The position numbers and the translations under genes are program-made. A model generated the notes under the pieces. It saw only the letters and a list, made by a program, of their open reading frames with translations, did no database searches and was not told the origin of the DNA. 5,115 bases of DNA, taken from JBFFSQ01 sp041572275 (lineage in GTDB: Bacteria; Pseudomonadota; Gammaproteobacteria; SZUA-229). The stretch covers positions 1 to 5,115 of the forward strand of contig JBFFSQ010000215.1 in NCBI GenBank assembly GCA_041572275.1. The letters are read 5' to 3'. Positions 1 to 5,115 of the stretch are shown here, one piece after another. Within the stretch, counting starts at the first letter, position 1. Each line of letters opens with the position of its first letter.

Positions 1-950
1 GATTCATTGACAAACTCCTGACCGCCATTCACCACGTAGAAGCCAACGAACAAAGTAGCGCCAAAAATAATCCACAGCACCATGCCGGTGACACGTAGCG
101 TGGTCATGGCGGCAGAACGGATATTGTCGATGGATAGACGACGGTGCATAGACGCCACCACCAGTGCGCCGAAGGTACCAACACCGGCGGCTTCTACTGG
201 AGTGGCAATGCCAGCGAAGATAATACCTAGCACCAGAATAACCAGTATTAACGGGGCGAACATGTTACCAAGCAAACGAATTTTTTCACGGGTATCTACG
301 CGCTCATCTTCAGCCAGGGGTGGTCCCCATTCCGGTTTAATATTGGTGGCGATGGAAACATAGAGGATATACAGGCCAGACAAAATCAGACCGGGCACCA
401 CCGCACCAATAAACAGTTCACCAACCGATTGCTGGGCGATGACGGCAAACAGAATGGCGAGGATGGACGGTGGAATCAGAATACCCAGAGTGCCGCCGGC
501 AAGAATAGAGCCACAGGCAATGGTGGGGTGATAGTGGCGACGAATCATGGCAGGCAGGGCAATCATCCCCATGGTCACTTCAGTGGCACCGATGACGCCA
601 CACATGGCCGCCAGCAAGGTAGAGGCAATGATGGTGGATATAGCGAGTCCCCCGCGTAAGCCGCCGAGGATCTTGTAGACCATGTCGTAGAGTTCTTCGA
701 TGATGCCTGCCCGCTCCAGCATCGAGGCCATGAATATGAACAGTGGAATCGCCGACAGCTGGTAGTTGGTCATTAACGGGAATATGCGTGACGGCAGAAT
801 GTTTAACATGGCGGCATCGCCAAATATAAACAGGAACACACAAGCCAGACCACCGGTGACAAAGGCTAATGGCAAACCCGCCATTAACAGAATCAGCAGT
901 GAGCCGAACATAAGTATGGTGAGCCAGAGAATATCGATTTCAACGCCCAT
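1..950 (-). CDS. dctM: TRAP transporter large permease (DctM family), C-terminus cut by the window edge
   Basis: This is the large membrane subunit of a TRAP transporter, the part that carries the solute across the inner membrane. About 316 residues are visible, starting from the ATG at 948-950; the frame is open at the left edge. Family members usually have roughly 430-460 residues, so about a quarter to a third is missing. Seen directly: very hydrophobic segments throughout, AIPLFIFMA at residues 67-75, the family motif LIPPS at 158-162, and ATPVEAAGVG at 249-258, a close match to the usual ATPTEAA signature. The N-terminus resembles the FcbT3-type (COG4664) branch. The start is supported by a GGAGGG ribosome binding site 7 bp upstream, inside the end of dctQ. 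It lies 3 bp after the dctQ stop, so the two are probably translated together. Nothing is visibly broken. Confidence 0.96.
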   Translation of the reverse strand, partial: MGVEIDILWLTILMFGSLLILLMAGLPLAFVTGGLACVFLFIFGDAAMLNILPSRIFPLMTNYQLSAIPLFIFMASMLERAGIIEELYDMVYKILGGLRGGLAISTIIASTLLAAMCGVIGATEVTMGMIALPAMIRRHYHPTIACGSILAGGTLGILIPPSILAILFAVIAQQSVGELFIGAVVPGLILSGLYILYVSIATNIKPEWGPPLAEDERVDTREKIRLLGNMFAPLILVILVLGIIFAGIATPVEAAGVGTFGALVVASMHRRLSIDNIRSAAMTTLRVTGMVLWIIFGATLFVGFYVVNGGQEFVNE

Positions 951-953
951 GAC

Positions 954-2090
954 TTAACCCTCCGGCCTGACTGTGGTATCGAGTTCAGCCACGTCGGGTT
1001 TTATCGCCACGGCAATATCTTTAATCAATTGAGCAAATCCCTGAATAAGCAACAATAATGCACCAAGTGACAGCGCCAGTTTGATGGGCCAGTACTGGAT
1101 GCCCCATTCCGATATGGAGACTTCATTGACTTGATAAGAATCGTAAAAGAAGGTCCAGCCGGTAAACAAAAGAGCAAACATAAAAATAAAAAAGAATATC
1201 GAGGTGAATACATCGACAATAGCCTTGCCACGTTTGGGCAGGTAGTTGTAAATCACATCTACCCGCACATGACCACCTTCGCGCAGGACAAAACCACCGG
1301 CAATGAGGTACTGCATACCGAACATCAGGAACATGCTTTCATGGGCCCAGTTGGTGGGTGAGTTGAAAACATAGCGGGCGATAACTTCGTAGTAATAGAC
1401 AATCACCGCAATCACTGACCAGTAAGCCACCAGCTCACCGGCGAGACCATTGATGCGGGAGATAATGCGGTTAATGGCAAACGGTTCCTGCATGTCATCA
1501 TGTTCAGCTTCGACAGCTGGACAATGGAAACCTTCTTCAGCAGGTAATTGTTCGAAGCGATTACGTTGCCGTACCATTTTCGGCATCAATACCGCATCAA
1601 TAAATAACAGCAACAACATGCTGCCACCGATGAGTTGTGAGACCGTGTTCCAGTAATCCGTGTTTGACTCCACCTCGACAAGGGCCGCTTTAACTTCGAC
1701 CAGGCTTTCATTGGCCTGAGCCAGTCGCTGTTCTGCACCCTTGCGACCTTTTTGAATAGCCCTTTCAGCTCGCTGTATTTTTAACTCAACCAGTTTAATG
1801 TCGTTATAGGCACCGGAGAGAGTATCCCGTGCTGCACGCACTTCTACATTAACGAATAAAATGGATGAAAATAACGCAATGAACGCCAGCGCCCAAACAC
1901 TTTTCAGATACAGGCGATGCATTCCAATGAAGCCGCCGGTAATTAAAAGAAAATAACCCAGCGTTAAGGAAACAGGTTGAGCGGCCTCTTTAGGCTGTGT
2001 TCTGCGATAGAACACCATAGCCAGCAGAGGAAAAAAAACAAGACCACTCCAGTACAACCAGTGGGGTAACACAAAACTGATTTCAGGCAT
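954..2090 (-). CDS. dctQ: TRAP transporter small permease (DctQ family) with an N-terminal TM2-like and coiled-coil extension
   Basis: The product has 378 residues from the preferred ATG at 2088-2090; ordinary DctQ proteins have about 160-200. The C-terminal half (about residues 208-364) is a standard DctQ domain with four membrane helices. It shows the signature YEVIARYVFNSPTNWAHE at 234-251 and HVRVDVIYNYLP at 274-285. DctQ associates with DctM and helps dock the binding protein. The N-terminal half is extra: a membrane helix (6-28), then a hydrophobic pair whose first part, GGFIGMHRLYL (52-62), looks like the GG-x-G-x-HRFYLG core of TM2 domains. Next come a charged helical stretch likely to form a coiled coil (about 84-144) and a helix ending IDAVLMP (164-170), like the TM2 C-terminal part. 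The frame stays open 36 codons upstream to 2198, but that extension runs through an inverted repeat and looks non-coding; a GGGAAG sequence lies 10 bp before the chosen ATG. The extension's role is unknown. Confidence 0.93.
   Translation of the reverse strand: MPEISFVLPHWLYWSGLVFFPLLAMVFYRRTQPKEAAQPVSLTLGYFLLITGGFIGMHRLYLKSVWALAFIALFSSILFVNVEVRAARDTLSGAYNDIKLVELKIQRAERAIQKGRKGAEQRLAQANESLVEVKAALVEVESNTDYWNTVSQLIGGSMLLLLFIDAVLMPKMVRQRNRFEQLPAEEGFHCPAVEAEHDDMQEPFAINRIISRINGLAGELVAYWSVIAVIVYYYEVIARYVFNSPTNWAHESMFLMFGMQYLIAGGFVLREGGHVRVDVIYNYLPKRGKAIVDVFTSIFFFIFMFALLFTGWTFFYDSYQVNEVSISEWGIQYWPIKLALSLGALLLLIQGFAQLIKDIAVAIKPDVAELDTTVRPEG
962..967 (-). promoter_or_regulatory. Ribosome binding site of dctM
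   Basis: The minus strand reads GGAGGGTTAAGTCATG from here to the dctM start. The purine core lies 7 bp before the ATG and overlaps the last codons of dctQ. It fixes the dctM start and suggests translational coupling of the two permease genes. Confidence 0.75.
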
Positions 2091-2162
2091 GAAACACCAT
2101 CTTCCCGGTACTTCTTCCCTACCCGTAGTTGCACCGGTTATTGTTATCTTTTTCGGGTAGAT

Positions 2163-2187
2163 CGGGGCATGCACATGACATGCCTCG
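2163..2187. repeat. Inverted repeat (9-bp arms, 7-base loop)
   Basis: The arms CGGGGCATG (2163-2171) and CATGCCTCG (2179-2187) pair at eight of nine positions around a 7-base loop. The one exception, 2165 with 2185, is a G-T pair on the plus strand and A-C on the minus strand. It lies about 73 bp upstream of the preferred dctQ start, so it would sit in the dctQ leader RNA. No T-run follows in the direction of transcription. It could be an RNA structure or a protein-binding site. Confidence 0.6.
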
Positions 2188-2251
2188 TTTATTACCAATT
2201 GATTTTTTAAAAGTTAAGCAATCTCTGATTACTGCCACCTTTAAACATAAG

Positions 2252-2320
2252 ATCCCTCGGCAACTGCTCCTGCGTTGCCCTACTACCTACATCCATGTAG
2301 GCATCGACTTCACTCGGGAT
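2252..2320. repeat. Nested palindromic element, possibly a dispersed extragenic repeat
   Basis: An outer pair ATCCC (2252-2256) and GGGAT (2316-2320) encloses two hairpins: GGCAAC/GTTGCC (2259-2264 with 2274-2279, 9-base loop) and CCTACAT/ATGTAGG (2286-2292 with 2295-2301, 2-base loop). The compact two-hairpin design in a non-coding gap, with no gene of its own, resembles small dispersed palindromic elements of Gammaproteobacteria. Only one copy is visible here, so its repetitive nature is inferred. Confidence 0.55.
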
Positions 2321-2378
2321 TACAAATGCAACAGCCCACTCAACATCCGCTTCAGTCGAAAAGACAGTGCTACGTGTC

Positions 2379-2400
2379 ATCCCGACCGAAGTGGTGGGAT
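2379..2400. repeat. REP-like hairpin directly after dctP
   Basis: The arms ATCCC(G)ACC and GGTGGGAT form an 8-bp stem with one bulged G at 2384 and a GAAGT loop at 2388-2392. The last base of the repeat is 2 bp from the dctP stop codon. No T-run follows on the minus strand, so it is a poor intrinsic terminator. The wording is similar to short extragenic palindromes I recall as scattered through various bacterial genomes. Such structures after a binding-protein gene can protect its message from 3' decay; that role is inferred here. Confidence 0.6.
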
Positions 2401-2402
2401 CT

Positions 2403-3548
2403 TTAGGCCTTGAGGCTTTGCCCCTTGATCATGGCTTTATCGACATACCCCAGAGATCCCGACATCATGTAGTCGAGCTGTATCTTGAAGGCCTTGGCTG
2501 CATAAGCATCTTTATTCGCCCACTTGTACCACAGAGGCACAGCCAGCTGGGTGAAAGCTTCAACATCGTCTTGCGACAGTCGCGTGATCTCGGTACCGGC
2601 TTCCTCGAATTTCTTCCAGGCTTTCTGGTCGGCTGCCTGAATCGCGGCATGATGCATATCCGAGTAGGTATGCACTTCCATTTCCACGAACTGTTGCATC
2701 TGAGGAGACAGTTTGTTCCAGGATTTCTTCGATACCGTCAGGTCCATCAAATCAACCGGCTGATAGATCGACATGAAACCTGGAGGCCCCATAGAAATAT
2801 ATTTGGTGACCTGGTGGAAACCCAGTGCGTAGTTAACGGCCGGGCCAACAAAGTCAGCCACATCGATGGTGCCTTTTTCTAATGCCGGGAAGATTTCCGA
2901 GCCGGGTAACAGAGTGGTCTTGGCACCAGCTGCCTGGAACACTTCGGCCACCATGCCACCGGGGAGTCGCATTTTGCGACCACGGAAGTCATCAATGGAT
3001 CGGATAGGCACTTTGGAATGGATGATGTTAGGGCCATGATGAATTGGCCCTACAAAGTGCAGGCCCATCTTGCCAAAAGCTTCGCGGGCAAGTTCCAGGC
3101 CACCCAGGCCATAGTAGAAGGTGTCCCATTCATGTGGATTGCGTAATCCCAGGGGGTAAGATGCGAGGAATACCGCCAGTGGCATACGGCCAGCCCAATA
3201 CAGGGTGAAGGGATTCATTGCGTCGAGCACGCCGTTCTTTACGGCATCGAATAGCTGGAATTCACCAACAACATCTTTAGCGCCAAAAGGCTTGAAGGCC
3301 AGTTCACCACCGGTTTTTTCAATAATGCCGTTACACCAGTCTTTGAAGACTTCAAGACCAATACCACCGGGCCATGATGTCTGGATTTTCCAGGTGGTGG
3401 TTTTGGCGGCTTCAGCATTACTTATAAAGGGAGCACCGACAATACTGGCTGCACCTGCTGCTGCAGTTGCAGTGATAAAACTTCGTCGTCGGTTATCCGG
3501 TATGTCAACAGTCTCAGATGTAGCTTGAGGTTTTTTATTATCACTCAT
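2403..3548 (-). CDS. dctP: TRAP transporter substrate-binding protein (DctP family, TakP/FcbT1-like), Tat-exported
   Basis: This 381-residue periplasmic protein captures the solute and delivers it to the DctQ-DctM permease. The N-terminus carries a twin-arginine signal: RRRSFI at residues 20-25, an alanine-rich hydrophobic stretch, and a probable cleavage site after NAEA (44-47). The protein would therefore be exported folded through Tat. The mature part shows DctP-family features: YWAGRMP at 117-123, RKMRLPGG at 191-198 (its R194 aligns with the arginine that holds the substrate carboxylate in this family), and EIFPALEKGTIDVADFVGP at 218-236. The latter matches the EIYPALE-GxIDAAEWVGP block of TakP-type proteins that bind oxo acids or lactate, but has DF where EW is usual. 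Around 168-178 it reads GPIHHGPNIIH, unlike the classic members I recall. Substrate class is thus only a likely carboxylate. The start is fixed by a strong AGGAGG site. It is first in the dctPQM operon. Confidence 0.95.
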   Translation of the reverse strand: MSDNKKPQATSETVDIPDNRRRSFITATAAAGAASIVGAPFISNAEAAKTTTWKIQTSWPGGIGLEVFKDWCNGIIEKTGGELAFKPFGAKDVVGEFQLFDAVKNGVLDAMNPFTLYWAGRMPLAVFLASYPLGLRNPHEWDTFYYGLGGLELAREAFGKMGLHFVGPIHHGPNIIHSKVPIRSIDDFRGRKMRLPGGMVAEVFQAAGAKTTLLPGSEIFPALEKGTIDVADFVGPAVNYALGFHQVTKYISMGPPGFMSIYQPVDLMDLTVSKKSWNKLSPQMQQFVEMEVHTYSDMHHAAIQAADQKAWKKFEEAGTEITRLSQDDVEAFTQLAVPLWYKWANKDAYAAKAFKIQLDYMMSGSLGYVDKAMIKGQSLKA

Positions 3549-3556
3549 CGCGCCTT

Positions 3557-3562
3557 CCTCCT
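3557..3562 (-). promoter_or_regulatory. Ribosome binding site of dctP
   Basis: The minus strand has a perfect AGGAGG 8 bp before the dctP ATG. It is the strongest such site in the window, which fits the high expression expected of a periplasmic binding protein, and it decides the start codon. Confidence 0.85.
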
Positions 3563-3580
3563 AGTGGTTGCTCGTGGTGA

Positions 3581-3606
3581 TCGAAACACACAAAGCGCTT
3601 CGAAAC
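3581..3606. repeat. Spaced direct repeat TCGAAAC x2, possible operator
   Basis: Two identical copies of TCGAAAC (3581-3587 and 3600-3606) start 19 bp apart, close to two helical turns, just upstream of the dctP ribosome binding site. The perfect 8-bp palindrome AAGCGCTT (3593-3600) lies between them and touches the second copy. This geometry would suit a regulator bound on one face of the DNA, but chance occurrence is not excluded. Confidence 0.35.
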
Positions 3607-3744
3607 TTCAGCATTTATTCTTGTTAATGTAACCGGTGCTTAATTAGCCAATACTTCCTTTTGAAGCAGAGAGAACAGTTTTAATTTTCTTTATAGTTTT
3701 AGTTATTATTAAACTTGATTGAGATGTACTAAATTAGTAATTAC

Positions 3745-3761
3745 AAAGAATAGAATTCTTT
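3745..3761. repeat. Small AT-rich inverted repeat (7-bp arms)
   Basis: AAAGAAT (3745-3751) and ATTCTTT (3755-3761) are perfect inverted copies around a 3-base AGA loop. It lies mid-region between the two operons. The stem has only one G-C pair, so it is weak as an RNA hairpin; a protein-binding site is as likely. Confidence 0.4.
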
Positions 3762-3814
3762 TTAACAGAAGTCTACCGTTACAAACAGTTTCTCCATGAA
3801 TTCTTGGGTTAAAA

Positions 3815-3830
3815 TCATTCAAATGAATGA
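3815..3830. repeat. Small inverted repeat TCATTC-AAAT-GAATGA
   Basis: The arms of 6 bp are perfect, with a 4-base loop, about 100 bp beyond the stop of the 223-residue gene in its direction of transcription. ATGAT recurs twice just to its right (near 3835 and 3843), giving a cluster of related short words. It may be an operator; no T-run supports a terminator. Confidence 0.35.
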
Positions 3831-3928
3831 CTAAATGATGCCATGATCGACAAATATTTTTATGTTTTATGCTCAGCCTTTATTAATTAAATAAGCAAAT
3901 ACTTTTAAACGAATTTTTAATGGCTACA

Positions 3929-4600
3929 TTATTCTTTGAGGATGATAAGTAACTGCCCTTCTTCAATTTCGATCGTTTCGACCCCTTCATTGATAGCTTG
4001 CCAGAAGCCACCGGATTGACCAAATTCTTGCAGGAGATCAGTATTTTTCATATTGCCCAACCAGGCATTGGGCAGAGGAACACCCCAGACACTAACACCT
4101 TTAAGGATGGCACGGGGTTGACCATTACCCAGCTGTAATTCCATGCCGGCCGTGACCTTTAAAGTTTTACCACCAAGGATAGGGAACTCAGGATCCAGAT
4201 CGATCAGTAATTTTGCACTGGCGAGATCATCTGCGAGATCGATGACCAGCTTACTGGCAAGATCAGTGTTATTGGCCAGTAAGGCGTTGAGTTCTTTTTC
4301 ACTGAAGTGAATTTCACGGCTGGCTCCAGCTTCACTATACACTTCCGGTTGCAGGCGTTTGCCTGATGTGGGATTTGAAGCACTGCCCAGACGTTCGAGT
4401 TTTTTATCCAGATGTTGTTGTTCTTTCAGGCTGAGTTCGACTGGTGTGAAGGCGCTGGGAAACAGGTAGACGGTGACCGCCCAGTAGCCTACGACCAGGG
4501 TAATGGCCATGGTGATCACGACAATACCAAAGGTGCGCCACCCGTTACTGGCTGGCGCAGGATGGTTTGTTGTGGTCATAGGTGGCTGCTCACTATTCAT
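3929..4600 (-). CDS. Membrane-anchored protein of unknown function
   Basis: This 223-residue protein is one I cannot name with confidence. Seen directly: a polar N-terminal tail, one membrane helix at about residues 23-46 with no cleavable-signal look, then a hydrophilic linker (about 55-95). A compact domain follows (about 96-223) with REIHFSEKELNALLANNTDL at 95-114, acidic IDLADDL at 120-126, the DPEFPILGGKTL stretch at 136-147, and VPLPNAWLGNMKN at 174-186. The alternating hydrophobic strands suggest a beta-rich domain, probably on the periplasmic side. The start is uncertain: ATG at 4600 has only a distant AGAGG, and an in-frame ATG at 4579 (residue 8) is an alternative. It lies 40 bp after the AsmA-like gene, so the two are probably co-transcribed and may share an envelope role. 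It does not overlap or adjoin the TRAP operon. Confidence 0.85.
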   Translation of the reverse strand: MNSEQPPMTTTNHPAPASNGWRTFGIVVITMAITLVVGYWAVTVYLFPSAFTPVELSLKEQQHLDKKLERLGSASNPTSGKRLQPEVYSEAGASREIHFSEKELNALLANNTDLASKLVIDLADDLASAKLLIDLDPEFPILGGKTLKVTAGMELQLGNGQPRAILKGVSVWGVPLPNAWLGNMKNTDLLQEFGQSGGFWQAINEGVETIEIEEGQLLIILKE

Positions 4601-4640
4601 GTTATGCCATTGCCTCTAATTTGAATTACCTTGATAACAC

Positions 4641-5115
4641 CTAGCGGCTAAACAAATCTTTCAACTTGTCTTTGGCTTCCTGTTTTTTCTCCTCCAGCTT
4701 AGTGTCCGTCTTTTCTTTCAATTTAGCTTTTTCTTCATCGACTTTAGTTCGGGCTTCAGTCTTGAGTTTATCCAGCTCCTGATCGATGCCTTTTTTCTTG
4801 ATTTGCTCACGGGCCTGGTCGGTAAGGCGGTTGATTATTTCCCGCGCCAGTTCACCAGGTACCGCCCCATTGCTGCCACCGAGATTGCTCATATTCAAAG
4901 TTGGTAACTTGAGTCGGTAGTTTTTATTCAGTGGTACTACCCTGGCTTCGATGTTGCCATCGGCAAAAATAACGCGACGAATAATCATTCGTGGTCCTAC
5001 TGCACCGGCGTCCTTAGCTGCTGCTTCAGTTTTCGCTTTTGGTGCACCGGCAGTCAGGTTTTTTGTCAACTCATTAAGGTTGGTTTTTTTATCGGCATTG
5101 ATCTCCACAAATACC
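4641..5115 (-). CDS. AsmA-like envelope protein, C-terminal part only (N-terminus beyond the right edge)
   Basis: 157 codons and a TAG stop are visible, and the frame is open through the right edge. An in-frame GTG at 5106-5108 would give 155 residues, but it falls inside the conserved pattern VFVEINADKKTNLNEL, so it is almost certainly internal. That pattern, a low-complexity alanine/lysine linker, and then RMIIRRVIFADGNIEARV and LKLPTLNMSNLGGSNGAVP match small AsmA-like proteins. These have an N-terminal membrane anchor, a beta-rich periplasmic domain and a total length of about 250-300 residues. The last 55 or so residues are a highly charged lysine/glutamate-rich helix without proline or cysteine, likely a coiled coil or solvent-exposed amphipathic helix. 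Function is unknown; AsmA relatives act in envelope lipid or outer-membrane homeostasis. The next gene follows after 40 bp on the same strand. Confidence 0.85.
   Translation of the reverse strand, partial: VFVEINADKKTNLNELTKNLTAGAPKAKTEAAAKDAGAVGPRMIIRRVIFADGNIEARVVPLNKNYRLKLPTLNMSNLGGSNGAVPGELAREIINRLTDQAREQIKKKGIDQELDKLKTEARTKVDEEKAKLKEKTDTKLEEKKQEAKDKLKDLFSR

Larger units (their letters stand above)
2091..2402. other. Gap between dctP and dctQ, rich in inverted repeats
   Basis: This 312-bp stretch holds no supported gene. It contains three separate inverted-repeat structures (2163-2187, 2252-2320 and 2379-2400), annotated individually. None is followed on the minus strand by a T-run, so I do not call a terminator, and transcription from dctP into dctQM remains possible. 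I could not recognise a convincing promoter for dctQ. If the longer dctQ start at 2198 were used, the gap would shrink to 204 bp. Confidence 0.7.
3549..3928. promoter_or_regulatory. AT-rich gene-free region upstream of the TRAP operon
   Basis: These 380 bp hold no supported gene on either strand. They should contain the dctP promoter, read leftwards, and the 3' end of the upstream operon. I could not find a clear -35/-10 pair: weak candidates on the minus strand include TATAAA near 3690 and TAGACT-17-TATTCT around 3744-3774, neither reliable. No sigma-54 type element (GGCAC-N5-TTGC) was seen. Structure present: direct repeat TCGAAAC at 3581-3587 and 3600-3606, palindrome AAGCGCTT at 3593-3600, and hairpins at 3745-3761 and 3815-3830. 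No convincing terminator follows the gene ending at 3929; only a weak AT-only inverted repeat lies near 3880-3894. Confidence 0.6.

Noticed and set aside
580..843. An 87-codon minus-strand open frame
   Set aside because: It is an out-of-frame reading of dctM, which is supported by family motifs on the same strand.
2091..2198. Longer dctQ start at 2198 (36 extra residues)
   Set aside because: The added peptide is not hydrophobic or domain-like and is read through an inverted repeat; the ATG at 2090 leads directly into the first membrane helix.
2379..2400. Intrinsic terminator for dctP
   Set aside because: The stem is reasonable but no T-run follows directly on the minus strand; the nearest is a short TTTT more than 15 bases away.
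2367..2882. A 171-codon plus-strand open frame
   Set aside because: It lies antisense to dctP, whose protein is clearly recognisable, starts inside the hairpin region, and its product resembles no family I know. It is a shadow of dctP.
3549..3900. Sigma-54 promoter for dctP, as seen for some dicarboxylate transport operons
   Set aside because: No GG-N10-GC element with the expected flanking bases was found on the minus strand.
4641..5108. GTG at 5106-5108 as the start of a complete 155-residue protein
   Set aside because: The frame continues to the window edge and the residues around the GTG belong to a conserved AsmA-like motif, so the gene is partial.
1..5115. A defence island, mobile element or other new multi-gene system
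   Set aside because: No nuclease, helicase, recombinase, toxin, reverse transcriptase or repeat array is visible; the content is a transporter operon and two envelope genes.

Overview
The window looks like chromosomal DNA from a Gammaproteobacterium, probably marine or aquatic. That assignment rests on the overall look of the proteins and on moderate base composition, not on a marker gene. All supported genes lie on the minus strand, so transcription runs right to left. I see no tRNA, rRNA, CRISPR array, transposase or phage gene.

Right part (about 3929-5115): two genes, 40 bp apart, probably in one operon. The first, cut by the right edge, is the C-terminal part of an AsmA-like protein that ends in a long lysine/glutamate-rich helix. 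The second is a 223-residue protein with one N-terminal membrane helix and a conserved-looking domain that should lie outside the membrane. I cannot give it a function.

Middle (3549-3928): a 380-bp AT-rich gene-free stretch with several small inverted repeats and a spaced direct repeat. It separates the two operons and should hold the promoter of the transporter operon.

Left part (1-3548): a TRAP (tripartite ATP-independent periplasmic) transporter operon in the order dctP, dctQ, dctM. DctP is a Tat-exported binding protein of the broad TakP/FcbT1-like type (oxo acid, lactate or other carboxylate; substrate unknown). DctQ is the small permease. It is unusual because a TM2-like membrane module, apparently split by a coiled coil, is fused to its N-terminus. 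DctM is the large permease, cut by the left edge after about 316 residues. DctP would capture the substrate in the periplasm and hand it to the DctQ-DctM membrane complex, which imports it using the ion gradient.

The dctP-dctQ gap is long (312 bp with the preferred dctQ start) and holds three inverted-repeat structures, one directly after the dctP stop codon. dctQ and dctM are only 3 bp apart. This layout suggests that the binding protein is expressed separately from, and probably above, the two permeases.
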